From: Desulfospira joergensenii DSM 10085 | GTDB lineage: Bacteria > Desulfobacterota > Desulfobacteria > Desulfobacterales > Desulfobacteraceae | NCBI RefSeq assembly: GCF_000420085.1 | Contig: NZ_ATUG01000002.1 | Span: 1,612,001-1,676,000 of the forward strand | Length of the DNA: 64,000 nt | Direction: 5' to 3' | Shown here: piece by piece, positions 53,829-62,379 of the stretch | Layout of the letters: each line of letters starts with the position of its first letter | Numbering within the stretch: the stretch's first letter is position 1 | Made by a program: the position numbers and the translations under genes | The notes under the pieces: model-generated | What the model saw: the letters and a program-made list of their open reading frames with translations, nothing else | Databases searched by the model: none | What the model was told of the DNA's origin: nothing

Positions 53829-55844
53829 TTAAAAGGTGTAGGAATATCCGAAAATAAAGCTTCGGGACATGCCGTGCTTCTTGTAAACAATATTTTGGGA
53901 GGCACTGTTTTGGGCCATTGAGTACCCATTGGCATAGTCTTTATCAAAGATATTTTCCACGCGCAGGGTCACCTTGTGCCGTCGCTCTTTTCCAAAACTG
54001 ACAAAGGCGGATGCATCGGTAACAAAGTATTCCCCGTAATTGACATCCTCAACGCCAAGACCCCTTTCATAAATATTGCCGGTGTACTGGGTCATTAGGT
54101 CCACACCGAACCGGTTTATGTCATACCGGTATTTCAGATTGATCGTGCCGTTGAACTCCGGGATCTGTTCCAGCTGCTTCCCTGTGTCACCGTCTTCAGC
54201 GTCAGTCCAAGCCGCGCCGAGATCAAGGGAAACGTCATAAAAGGGCCCGATGCCTGCGGACAGCTCGACCCCCTTGATTTTGCTCTTGCCTGCCACGTTC
54301 TTATAGGTGGATGTGTTGGTTGCGGCATCAATGAGCACGGTTTGGATCAGGTTGTCCACCTCACTGTAAAAATAGCCGGCATAGCAGTTGAAATACTCCC
54401 AGTCACCGCCAACGCCGCCCTGGACGCTAAAGCTTTCCTCCGGCTCCAGATCCGGATTGCCGAGAGTACTTTCTCCGACCCCCACGACATCACCGGATAG
54501 CTGACCCAGCTTGGGCAGGGTAAAACCCGTGTTCACACTTCCTTTGAGATAGGTGGGGCCGAGGATGGGGGTTTTGGCGCTGACATCCCATACAAAGGAG
54601 GATGCATCATCGCTGGTCACCGTATACCGGCCGCTAAAGGATAATTTTGTGTCCGGAGCAAAGAAAAGATATGGCCTGTAGCTGGCAAAGGCTGCGTACT
54701 CCTGCACCCTGTCAAAGTCGTGCCCGTAGGCCCACATAAAGCTTCCCCAATAATTACGGTAATCAAGGCCTGAGACAATTTCATGGCCCTCTCCCCAGCG
54801 GGTGCTGGTCTTGAGATTCATCCCCAGGTCATCGCATTCCACAGGCGCGTGGTTCTGGAAGTAGGCACCGGATATCAGCTGCTGGGTGAGTTCTGCCCAC
54901 CATCGGTGCAGATAGGTAGTGATATTGTAAGAAAAGTTGTTGTTGACGTCATGATCCCAGGTGAGAGTGGAGATATCCTGGTTCCAGTCAAACTTGGACT
55001 CCCTTTGATTGGGATTGGGATAGTCAAAATAACCGGTGTGCCGTCGGTATTGGGCGTTTAAAACACTCGTGCCGGCCAGGTCAAATTCCTTGCGGTATTT
55101 GACCCCTACGGTGCTGCGGTCATATCCGATGCTTTTATTGCCGTAGGTGTTGCCGAAATCGGCATAGGCCCTGTCATCGGCCACATGGTAGCCTTCATAT
55201 TCCTCGTAGCTCCCAAAGGCCATAAAGCCGTGTCCGTTAACGGTTTCCGAGACATTGCCGTAGGCTTCCCGGTAATTGTCCTGCCCAAAGGATGTGCCGA
55301 ACTGACCACTTGTCTCCTCGGTGATCCCTTTGGTGACAATGTTGATGACCCCGCCCCGACCGCCGGTTCCGTAGAACAGACTTTCTCCGCCCTGTAGAAT
55401 CTCTATGCGCTCTATCATATGGACGCTTAGGGTGTAGTCCCAGTTCCAGTTCATTGTTCCATGAATGGCACCCACCTTTACGCCGTCCAGAAGCCATAAA
55501 ATCTCACTGCTGCCGTGGATCAGGGTGCTGTTATACCCGCCCCTGCCCTGTCCGGTGGATGTATAGACACCCGGAACAAAGGCGGCAAGGGCTTTGGAAA
55601 GCTCTACAAAGCCTGCGGCTTCCAGCTCCTCTCCTGTGATGATTTTAACTTTGTGACCGAATTTTTCTAAAGAGGATGCTGAAAAACTGTTTCCAGCAAT
55701 ACCAGGTTCCGGCTTCTGGTCTCGGACAACAATATCTTCCAGCTCTTCATTTGCGACCTGCCCGGACTTGGTTTCCTGGGCAAGCAGAGGGTGGAACATC
55801 AGTAAAAGTAAAAGTATGGTTAAAACAAGGGTGAACTGTCTCAT
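53829..55844 (-). CDS. TonB-dependent outer-membrane receptor
   Basis: The 671-residue protein has a signal peptide (about 1-22), a TonB box region (EELEDIVVRDQ, about 34-44), a plug domain (VKIITGEELEAAGFVELSKAL; RGGYNSTLIHGSSEILWLLDGVKV; ERIEILQGGESLFYGTGGRGGVINIVTK) and a beta-barrel ending in RSFIFGYSYTF, with terminal Phe as needed for barrel assembly. It imports a metal chelate, vitamin or haem across the outer membrane using the TonB system coded upstream. It is the first gene of the uptake operon, after a structured leader. Confidence 0.95.
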   Translation of the reverse strand: MRQFTLVLTILLLLLMFHPLLAQETKSGQVANEELEDIVVRDQKPEPGIAGNSFSASSLEKFGHKVKIITGEELEAAGFVELSKALAAFVPGVYTSTGQGRGGYNSTLIHGSSEILWLLDGVKVGAIHGTMNWNWDYTLSVHMIERIEILQGGESLFYGTGGRGGVINIVTKGITEETSGQFGTSFGQDNYREAYGNVSETVNGHGFMAFGSYEEYEGYHVADDRAYADFGNTYGNKSIGYDRSTVGVKYRKEFDLAGTSVLNAQYRRHTGYFDYPNPNQRESKFDWNQDISTLTWDHDVNNNFSYNITTYLHRWWAELTQQLISGAYFQNHAPVECDDLGMNLKTSTRWGEGHEIVSGLDYRNYWGSFMWAYGHDFDRVQEYAAFASYRPYLFFAPDTKLSFSGRYTVTSDDASSFVWDVSAKTPILGPTYLKGSVNTGFTLPKLGQLSGDVVGVGESTLGNPDLEPEESFSVQGGVGGDWEYFNCYAGYFYSEVDNLIQTVLIDAATNTSTYKNVAGKSKIKGVELSAGIGPFYDVSLDLGAAWTDAEDGDTGKQLEQIPEFNGTINLKYRYDINRFGVDLMTQYTGNIYERGLGVEDVNYGEYFVTDASAFVSFGKERRHKVTLRVENIFDKDYANGYSMAQNSASQNIVYKKHGMSRSFIFGYSYTF

Positions 55845-55890
55845 TCGCGTACTCCCGATTTCATAAAGTTATAAGGTTATATGGATGAAT

Positions 55891-56048
55891 GGCCCGGCCC
55901 TCTTCTGACAGCCTCTATTGACCCGGGGGAGACGCGGTGATAGACTTTCACCGTGCCTTCCGGAGTCATTCCGGGGCATATCCAGGGGCAGCCGCAGGAT
56001 CCTTGCCGGGAAAGCGGCTGCCCCCTTTTCATGTCAAAGGGGCCGGGC
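55891..56048 (-). promoter_or_regulatory. Candidate cobalamin-type riboswitch in the leader of the uptake operon
   Basis: On the minus strand, GCCCGGCCC near 56048-56039 pairs with GGGCCGGGC at 55899-55891 and closes the element like P1. Inside lie a CCCCTTT/AAAGGGG hairpin, a GGGGCAGCCGC/GCGGCTGCCCC hairpin (55985-56024), the string CGGTGAAAGTC (complement near 55943-55953) and, beside the closing stem, GTCAGAAGA (near 55901-55909), which resemble the GGUGxAAxUC and B12-box (AGYCAGRAGACC) conserved parts of cobalamin riboswitches. Spacing between these parts is shorter than usual and stem P4 is imperfect, so it may be a variant. It lies just before the TonB-dependent receptor. Confidence 0.45.
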
Positions 56049-56068
56049 TTGCTGCCAATGGTGTTTCT

Positions 56069-57409
56069 TTACATCTGTTTGGTCCTTTCCAGCTGGGCCA
56101 TGGCTGCCTGGGCGTCCTTGCGGCAGGTCTTGAATTGGGCCGCTTTTTCAAAGGCGCTGCGGCTGGCTGCAAGGTCGTTCTGCTGCCAGGAGGCATATCC
56201 GGCCATGAGCCAGGCCAGTCCTTCCCTGGCGTTTCGGGCCCGGGCTGCTTTGCGGAAAGCGGCATCAGCCTCCTTGAACTGTTTGGCCCCGTAGAGCAGG
56301 TTTCCTTTGAGCATGATCAGCTCGGGATCTTTTTCCCCTTGATCAAAGCTGATTAAGATGGCGACGGCTTTTTCTGCCATGCCAAGGCTGCGGTAGGCGT
56401 TGACCAGGTGTTTGATGATCTGTTTACCCTCTTTCAGGTCCGGGGTGTCTTTGAGCAGGGTCTCATACATCTCGGCGGCCCTGACCGGAATTTCAAGCTG
56501 CAGGCACAGATCCGCGCAGAGTTTTTGTTCTTTTTCCGACAGCGGGGTCAGAAATCCGTAAATGAGAAGATTTTCAAGGGCGTCCTGATACTTGCCCCGG
56601 GAGAGCTGGATATGGACCAGGGCCTTCCACCATTTGGACACAATGGGAGCGGTCCTGGACAGATGGGTGGCATAGGAAAAGGCCCGGTCCATATCATCTG
56701 CCTGAAGATAAATCTGCAAAAGGGTTTCCTGCCATTTGATCTGTTTTTCTCCTTTGGTTTCGGCTGCCAGGGAACGGACCGGGGGAATCGCCCTTTGCCA
56801 GTATCCGGCGGTCATCAGGGCATTGGCGTAATTTTCCCGCCACGGGATGGTCACAGCATCCGGGTGGGCGGCAAACAGGCGTTCAAACAGGTCTATGGCC
56901 TGATCCTCCTTGTGGGCCATCAGATTCATGACAGCAGCGTAGTAAAGATAGTCTGGTTTTTTGGGATCAGATATCCCGTAGGCTTTGACAAACCGTTCTC
57001 CGGCCGGCCCGTAGCGCCGGGTGTCGCTGTATACCTTGGCCAGGTTGAGCTGTGCATCCAGAAGATCCGGCGCGGTTTCCAGGGCCTTCAGGTAGGCGGA
57101 TTCGGCTTTGGCATAGTCCTGGGTGAGCAGGCAGCAGTTGGCCAGAGTCAGGCAGACCATGGGGTGTCGGCAGACAGAATCTTCTGCTTTGGGTCCGATT
57201 TCGGTGCAGGATTCACAAATGATCTGAATGGCCTCATTGTACTTTTCCTGGTCCAGGGATGCTTTGGTTTTCTGGAGGAGACGGGCAACGGCAAAGGGCA
57301 GGGGCCGGTCCGGAGACCATGCTGCCCGGGCAGGAGAGATCAGGATACAAATCATGGTTGCCCACACCGGCAGAAAAATAATCGGGGGCTGATAAAAAAT
57401 GGATCTCAT
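56069..57409 (-). CDS. TPR protein of the TonB2-type operon
   Basis: The 446-residue protein has a signal peptide (about 1-29) and many tetratricopeptide repeats (for example AESAYLKALETAPDLLDAQLNLAKVY and QFKEADAAFRKAARARNAREGLAWLMAGY). TPR proteins of this kind accompany Vibrio-type TonB2 loci and are thought to assist in the periplasm. Start ATG 57409 begins the signal peptide; the open frame extends further upstream into tonB. It is the last gene of this operon, 14 bp after tonB. Confidence 0.87.
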   Translation of the reverse strand: MRSIFYQPPIIFLPVWATMICILISPARAAWSPDRPLPFAVARLLQKTKASLDQEKYNEAIQIICESCTEIGPKAEDSVCRHPMVCLTLANCCLLTQDYAKAESAYLKALETAPDLLDAQLNLAKVYSDTRRYGPAGERFVKAYGISDPKKPDYLYYAAVMNLMAHKEDQAIDLFERLFAAHPDAVTIPWRENYANALMTAGYWQRAIPPVRSLAAETKGEKQIKWQETLLQIYLQADDMDRAFSYATHLSRTAPIVSKWWKALVHIQLSRGKYQDALENLLIYGFLTPLSEKEQKLCADLCLQLEIPVRAAEMYETLLKDTPDLKEGKQIIKHLVNAYRSLGMAEKAVAILISFDQGEKDPELIMLKGNLLYGAKQFKEADAAFRKAARARNAREGLAWLMAGYASWQQNDLAASRSAFEKAAQFKTCRKDAQAAMAQLERTKQM

Positions 57410-57422
57410 GGGGCTGCCTCCG

Positions 57423-58118
57423 TCAATTGAGTTCAAACCGGATACGTGTCCGGGCAAGGGTTTTAACGGGAACTCCCTGGATTTTTCCCGGGGAAAACCG
57501 CCAGGAGGACACACATTGAAGTACACTGGCGTCAAATACCTTTTTGGGTTCCGCAGAGAGAATCTGAATATTTTCCACACTGCCCAGCTCCGTGACAACA
57601 AACTGAACCTCCACCCATCCTTGGAGACCCCGGTTTTTGGCCCCTATGGGATAGAGAGGCGGAATCCGGTTCAGTACGGTTAAGGGCTGATCCAGATCAC
57701 CGGGGGAAAAGAGTCCATCGGGATCAAAGGTATTTAAGTTGAGGTGCTTCAGGGTAGTGAAGACTGCCGGCATCTCCAGGGTATGAGCCCCGCCGGGCAG
57801 CCGGGGATTGATCTCAAAGGGCAGGGTCAGGGGCTGCCTGACCGGGCGGTTCAGCCTGGGTTTGACCGGCTTGGGTTTTTGCTCCACCGGTTTGGGTTTG
57901 GGGGCGGGTCTTTTTTTCTCCGGAGGGATTTCCTCCCTTTTGATCCGGGTCAGCTGGATCTGGGGAATTATTTCGCCAAATTCCCTGGGAACGTCCTGGG
58001 GCTGCATGAGATTGGGGATTACCGCAAACAGAACCAGGTTGAGTGCCATGGTGCCGATCACGGCTCCCATCCAGCTTCCCATGCCGGCTTCAAGGCCGGC
58101 TTCACGGACCGGGTTCAT
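57423..58118 (-). CDS. tonB: TonB energy transducer
   Basis: The 231-residue protein has an N-terminal membrane helix (about 18-36), a Pro/Lys-rich spacer (PEKKRPAPKPKPVEQKPKP, about 63-81) and a C-terminal TonB domain (GWVEVQFVVTELGSVENIQIL, then VSSWRFSPGKIQG). It links the ExbB/ExbD motor to outer-membrane receptors such as the receptor coded just downstream. It overlaps exbD by 4 bp. Confidence 0.93.
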   Translation of the reverse strand: MNPVREAGLEAGMGSWMGAVIGTMALNLVLFAVIPNLMQPQDVPREFGEIIPQIQLTRIKREEIPPEKKRPAPKPKPVEQKPKPVKPRLNRPVRQPLTLPFEINPRLPGGAHTLEMPAVFTTLKHLNLNTFDPDGLFSPGDLDQPLTVLNRIPPLYPIGAKNRGLQGWVEVQFVVTELGSVENIQILSAEPKKVFDASVLQCVSSWRFSPGKIQGVPVKTLARTRIRFELN

Positions 58119-58534
58119 TGCCCCTCCGGAAGACCCGCTGCCAGGGATACATTGGCGGCTCCGGCCAGGCGGCAGCCGTCCATGACCTGGATGGCCGTGC
58201 CGGTGCTGGAGTCCGTATCCGCCACCACAACCACCGCACCCTCCGGGTTTTCAGAAAGAGCCCTTTCCGTATTGGCCCGGACCGCCCGGATATCGATTTC
58301 CCGGTGATCCATGAACACCCGGTTCTGGTTGTCCACGGCAATGAGAATGGTGGCCTTGGGCTTGGGGCTGGCCGTGGAAGCCGTGGGCCGGCTCACATCA
58401 ATGCCGGTCTCTTTGACAAAACTGGTGGTGACCAGAAAAAAAATCAAAAGAATAAAGACCATATCGATAAGGGGGGCGATATTCAGCTCCAAAAGCCCTT
58501 TTTTATTCCGCCGGTTTGCCGTTACATTCAACAT
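58115..58534 (-). CDS. exbD: ExbD/TolR biopolymer transport protein
   Basis: The 139-residue protein has one N-terminal membrane helix with the conserved Asp in APLIDMVFILLIFFLVTTSF (about 16-35), needed for proton flow, and a periplasmic domain ending in SLAAGLPEGQ. It forms the motor with ExbB. The ATG follows the exbB stop by 23 bp and its end overlaps tonB by 4 bp. Confidence 0.94.
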   Translation of the reverse strand: MLNVTANRRNKKGLLELNIAPLIDMVFILLIFFLVTTSFVKETGIDVSRPTASTASPKPKATILIAVDNQNRVFMDHREIDIRAVRANTERALSENPEGAVVVVADTDSSTGTAIQVMDGCRLAGAANVSLAAGLPEGQ

Positions 58535-58557
58535 CCGCTAGCCATCCTATTCAAAAA

Positions 58558-59169
58558 TTATAAGTGCCGCCGCAGGTAAAGTCCCACCCGGGAGATCCGC
58601 TGCTGGAGGTTGGTGGCCCGCCGTTCCAGAAATCCTTTCATGTAGAGTCCCGGAATGGCCACGATCAGTCCGGTCTGGGTGGTGATCAGGGCCTCTGATA
58701 TCCCTCCTGCCATGGCCTTTGCATTCCCTGTTCCGAAGGTTGCCAGCACGTCAAAGGTGGTGATCATCCCGGTGACCGTTCCCAAAAGTCCCAGGAGCGG
58801 GGCCATGGCCGCCAACACACTGATCAGGGCCAGGAATTTTGTCATTCGCCGGTTTATCCTTGATACCGAGGCATCCAGCAGATGCCGGTCCAGTTTTGGA
58901 TTGCCCGTGCGGGTCCGGATAAATTCCGTGACCAGAAGGGAGACTGCCCCGCGGTATTGACCGGGATCGGGGATGCGTCCGTCCCTGATATGGGTTATGG
59001 CCATGCGGCTGCCCATGTTTTTCCGGTAGAGTCGTCTAAAAAACAGGGTCCGCTCAAGAATGAGCAGCCACATGACCAGGCTTAAGGCAATCAGGGGCCC
59101 CATGACCATGCCGCCGGAATGGATGATATTGGCCAGGCCCAGGGTTTGGTTCTGGATCCAGACCGCCAT
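58558..59169 (-). CDS. exbB: ExbB-type proton channel (ExbB2)
   Basis: The 203-residue protein has three membrane helices and MotA/TolQ/ExbB motifs: LALISVLAAMAPLLGLLGTVTGMITTFDVLATFGTGNAKAMAGGISEALITTQTGL near 112-167. It makes the proton channel with ExbD. Its ATG shares one base with the stop of the long ExbB gene upstream (TGATG), so translation is coupled. Confidence 0.94.
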   Translation of the reverse strand: MAVWIQNQTLGLANIIHSGGMVMGPLIALSLVMWLLILERTLFFRRLYRKNMGSRMAITHIRDGRIPDPGQYRGAVSLLVTEFIRTRTGNPKLDRHLLDASVSRINRRMTKFLALISVLAAMAPLLGLLGTVTGMITTFDVLATFGTGNAKAMAGGISEALITTQTGLIVAIPGLYMKGFLERRATNLQQRISRVGLYLRRHL

Positions 59170-60614
59170 CAGGCCACCTGGTGTTTCTGGACAAGATTGA
59201 TCAGGGCCACGGCCTTTTCCTCCATCTGTCCGATGGTGTTTTCCACGCTCCGGCTCAAAAGGGTGTGGGCCAGCATGATGGGGATGGCCACGGAAAGGCC
59301 CAGCATGGTTGTCACCAGGGCCTCGGAAATCCCGCCGGACATCATGCGCGGATCACCGGTGCCGTGCATGGTAATGACATGGAAGGTGTCGATCATTCCG
59401 GTGACCGTGCCCAGAAGACCGAGCAGGGGGGCAATGGCCGCAAGCATGCCCATGGTGGATAAAAACCGCTCCATGGGAGGAATCTCCTTGAGGATTGCCT
59501 CCTGCAGGGCATTTTCCATCTCCTCCCGGGGCAGGTGGCGGTGGGTAAGCCCTGCCTGGATGACCCGGATAACCGGATTTCTGGAATATCGTTCACAGGT
59601 CTGCCGGCAGGTTTCCCATTTCTTTTTTTCCGCTGAATTTTCTATCTTATTGAAAATCCGGTCCAGTTTGATCCTTCTGAACAAAAGGAAGATGATCCTT
59701 TCCGCTGCAATGAGCCCTCCCAGGACCAGGATGGCCAGGATGGGCCAGACAATGGGGCCTCCCTTGGGAATCTGCTCCCATAAACTCAGCTCATGGGTGA
59801 GCTGGCGCAGGGCGCCGCCCCGGGAGATATCCATGGGCACGGCCTCTGTCTTGCCGTCCATATATAGCTTGATTTTTTTCTGCATGCCCTTTGGGGGCAA
59901 CCTGGGCAGGGCGTACAGCTTGCGTTCCCCCGGGGTGAAGTTTAAAAATCCTGTTTCCGCTTCCAGACAATAGGCAGCGGTAAAACAGCCGATCAAAAGG
60001 ATCCTGGATTCCACCTGCCTGCCCGCGCGATTGACCATGGATGCGGTTTCAATGGAAACCGAACCTGCCCGTTTGATCTGATCAAAGAGAAGCTCCGTCA
60101 TCTTCCGGATGTCCTCCATTCCCGGGAACAGGGATTGAGAGGCTATGGCCGCTAGAAAATCGGTTTTGGGATGGAATACGGCGGCCAGCAGGTTATCATC
60201 CACCAGGGAGCGGATATCCTTGGCATTCATACGGATGACCCCGGACAATTCCTTTATCATGCTGCCGGAATCTGCAAGTTTTTTGGACAAGTCGGCTTCC
60301 AGACCGGTGAGATCCTCATTCTCGGCGGACAGGGAATCGATTTCCCGGCCCAGGGTCTGGGCCTGTTTTTTTAATTTGTTGATTGCCTCATTCAGTGCGG
60401 CCCTGTCCTTAAGGATTCTATTCCGGCTTTTGGCTGCGGCTTCCCGGGCCGCCCGGAGTTCAGCCGCGGCTTTTTCTTTCAAGGAATCTTCAATTTCCCG
60501 GGTCTGGACCTGGATGTACCGGATATCATCGCCGGATGCAGGAAAGACGAAAAAGCAGATTGAGCCCAAAGTCAGCAGGAGAAGAGAGCAGAAGATCTTT
60601 TTCACAGTCACCAT
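59169..60614 (-). CDS. Long ExbB-family protein with periplasmic coiled-coil domain (TtpC-like)
   Basis: The 481-residue protein has a signal peptide (about 1-28), a long coiled coil (about 35-125; EEKAAAELRAAREAAAKSRN-like), a periplasmic domain, then three TM helices with the ExbB core APLLGLLGTVTGMIDTFHVITMHGTGDPRMMSGGISEALVTTMLGLSVA. The plan matches TtpC of Vibrio, which is needed for the TonB2 system. It is coupled to both neighbours by one-base stop/start overlaps. Confidence 0.9.
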   Translation of the reverse strand: MVTVKKIFCSLLLLTLGSICFFVFPASGDDIRYIQVQTREIEDSLKEKAAAELRAAREAAAKSRNRILKDRAALNEAINKLKKQAQTLGREIDSLSAENEDLTGLEADLSKKLADSGSMIKELSGVIRMNAKDIRSLVDDNLLAAVFHPKTDFLAAIASQSLFPGMEDIRKMTELLFDQIKRAGSVSIETASMVNRAGRQVESRILLIGCFTAAYCLEAETGFLNFTPGERKLYALPRLPPKGMQKKIKLYMDGKTEAVPMDISRGGALRQLTHELSLWEQIPKGGPIVWPILAILVLGGLIAAERIIFLLFRRIKLDRIFNKIENSAEKKKWETCRQTCERYSRNPVIRVIQAGLTHRHLPREEMENALQEAILKEIPPMERFLSTMGMLAAIAPLLGLLGTVTGMIDTFHVITMHGTGDPRMMSGGISEALVTTMLGLSVAIPIMLAHTLLSRSVENTIGQMEEKAVALINLVQKHQVA

Positions 60615-61387
60615 TATTTCACCACGATCCTTCCCAGGGGTAAGTTTAACATTTCAACAGGTTTTCGTTTGGCTCCCATGTCGATTGCGGCCTGGATATC
60701 CCTGAGAAAGGTATCTGCAAGGGGGATCCACGCCTTTTGGGCGGTATGAAAGAAACCGCAGCCCTGTTTATCCAGTGTCTGGTAAAAAAGATTCAGACGT
60801 CCCAGTCTGAAGATGTTGACCAGGGTCGGCTCTCCTTCCAGGTCAACGGTTTGCTGGTATGCTTCAACGGTCTGGCCGTATTCTGTTTCCACCAATAGCC
60901 CTTCCGTGATTTTTCTGAATTTTTCACTGACCGGAACCTCGGGGTCGGCCATCATGGATTCAAGGGCCTGTATTCGGTTTTGCCGTTCCTTGTCTAAAAA
61001 AGGAATGTCCCCGGCTTTAACCTGCCGGATTCTGTCCAGAACCTGGTCCAAAAAGGGCAGGATCTGTGCGGATATCTGCTCCATGTCCGACAATTGCTTT
61101 TTCTTTGCGTCAATGCGGCTGTGAAGGCCGAGATTGATTTTGATTAGTCCGGCCTTTTCGGCTTCCAGGGCCTCTATCTGTTTTTCCAGGGATTCGAACA
61201 AAGCGATTTTTTTTTCCTTGTCATTGCGCCATTTGGATTCGGACTTCTGGGTTTCCTGCTGGATCCGGATCGCTTTTTCCACCGGTTTTTCGATCCGGGT
61301 TTCCACATCGGTTTGTGATGGTCCGTTGGAAGGATTTCCAAGAAGAAAAAACACGGACAGGGCGAGATATGTGAACAGGTATTTCAT
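60614..61387 (-). CDS. DUF3450-family periplasmic coiled-coil protein
   Basis: The 257-residue protein has a signal peptide (about 1-24), a coiled coil (about 60-110; FESLEKQIEALEAEKAGLIKINLGLHSRIDAKKKQL) and a conserved C-terminus. DUF3450 proteins occur at the head of TonB2-type operons in Vibrio and relatives, as here. Its function is not settled; a structural or adaptor role with TtpC is likely. Its stop shares one base with the next start (TAATG). An intrinsic terminator in its leader suggests attenuation. Confidence 0.88.
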   Translation of the reverse strand: MKYLFTYLALSVFFLLGNPSNGPSQTDVETRIEKPVEKAIRIQQETQKSESKWRNDKEKKIALFESLEKQIEALEAEKAGLIKINLGLHSRIDAKKKQLSDMEQISAQILPFLDQVLDRIRQVKAGDIPFLDKERQNRIQALESMMADPEVPVSEKFRKITEGLLVETEYGQTVEAYQQTVDLEGEPTLVNIFRLGRLNLFYQTLDKQGCGFFHTAQKAWIPLADTFLRDIQAAIDMGAKRKPVEMLNLPLGRIVVK

Positions 61388-61833
61388 GAATCATCCGCTT
61401 TCAGAGCAACGTTGCCCTACAAATAAAAAAGGCCAAGAATCTCAGCTCCGGAAGAATTCATCTCCGGGCCTGACCTTCTTGGCCTTGTAAATGTTTTATT
61501 ATTTCTTTTTTTACTGCAAGATGCATCTTCTTGACGCATCAAATATAGATGCCCTTTAAGCATACCTGCTGCGATGTGTCAAGAGATAAATAAGTGATTG
61601 TCAGGGGGGCATGCATGAAGAACACATAAATATCTTAGTACTGAAAATCTCTTAAAGCGGCGCTGTGTTCCGTTACTTTCTGTTTGTCCTTTTTCATTTT
61701 TTTATGATAGAGTATACCCAAACATTCCCACCTTTTGCACACACGAAAATTTTCTCCGGATCAAGGGAACTATGGTTTCATGTGCTTACCTGTACATGAA
61801 TTAACGATTTTACGATTTTTTGGAGGTGTCGTG
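61388..61833. other. Intergenic region between the TonB2 operon and the Cache-protein gene
   Basis: These 446 bases hold no gene. The part near 61387 is the leader of the TonB2 operon with the hairpin described separately. Further up on the minus strand, TTGACA (complement of 61579-61584) is a possible -35 box with a weak TTAAAG -10 box 17 bp away. Two 8-bp GATGC(A/G)TC copies lie near 61520-61544 and could be regulator sites. The AT-rich part near 61640-61730 should hold the promoter of the plus-strand gene. Confidence 0.5.
61418..61486 (-). terminator. Intrinsic terminator inside the leader of the TonB2 operon (candidate attenuator)
   Basis: AAGGCCAAGAA (61429-61439) and TTCTTGGCCTT (61476-61486) are perfect 11-bp arms, with an inner CCGGA/TCCGG hairpin. 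On the minus strand the stem is followed directly by a U-run (TTTTTTATTT). It lies 32 bp before the DUF3450 start codon, and no minus-strand gene lies upstream, so it would act as a leader terminator. Confidence 0.65.
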
Positions 61834-62346
61834 ATGAGATGTTTAATTGCCGGTTTGGTTTGTCTGGGCCTTGTCTTTGGGAGCGCAGGATGGGGGGGTG
61901 CCGAAGAAAAAGCCACGCCTGCGGAAGTGTATGAGATGGTTCTAAAGGCGGCAGCCGTGGTTGGGCAGCTCGGTCAAGGGGGGCTTGATGCTCTTTCCAA
62001 CACCAAAGAGTTCGTATGGAAGGACAGTTACGTCTGGGCAACCAATTGCGATAAAAAAATACTGGTCGCACACCCGAACAAAAAGCTCATCGGATTGGAT
62101 TTAACAAAGGTCTATGACAAGAATCCGGACGCGTCCAAACGAAAACTCCATAACCTGGAGATGTGCAAGGGCGCATCCAATCCCAATGGGGTCTGGGTCG
62201 AATACTGGTGGGAGAAACTGGGAGAAACGCAGCCTTCACGGAAGATCAGCTTCATGGTTCAGGTCCCGGGGCAGCCCTATCAGGTGACAGCCGGGATCTA
62301 CGATGATACGACCACCATCGAAGAACTGAACAAAGGTTTCCAGTAA
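61834..62346 (+). CDS. Secreted single-Cache-domain protein
   Basis: The 170-residue protein has a signal peptide (about 1-24) and one Cache_2/sCache-like sensor domain: VWATNCDKKILVAHPNKKLIGLDLTKVYDKN, GVWVEYWWEKLGE, then PYQVTAGIYDDTTT. It has no membrane helix or output domain, so it may bind a small ligand in the periplasm and pass the signal to a partner. Start ATG 61834 follows GGAGGTG; the open frame begins 99 bp earlier without such a site. It is convergent with glpK. Confidence 0.85.
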   Translation: MRCLIAGLVCLGLVFGSAGWGGAEEKATPAEVYEMVLKAAAVVGQLGQGGLDALSNTKEFVWKDSYVWATNCDKKILVAHPNKKLIGLDLTKVYDKNPDASKRKLHNLEMCKGASNPNGVWVEYWWEKLGETQPSRKISFMVQVPGQPYQVTAGIYDDTTTIEELNKGFQ

Positions 62347-62371
62347 ACAAAAAAACAGGCCGTTTTGGCCT
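62346..62371 (-). terminator. Intrinsic terminator after glpK
   Basis: AGGCC (62357-62361) and GGCCT (62367-62371) form a short stem, followed on the minus strand by GTTTTTTTG. It lies 8 bp after the glpK stop. Confidence 0.6.
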
Positions 62372-62379
62372 CCCTCGGC

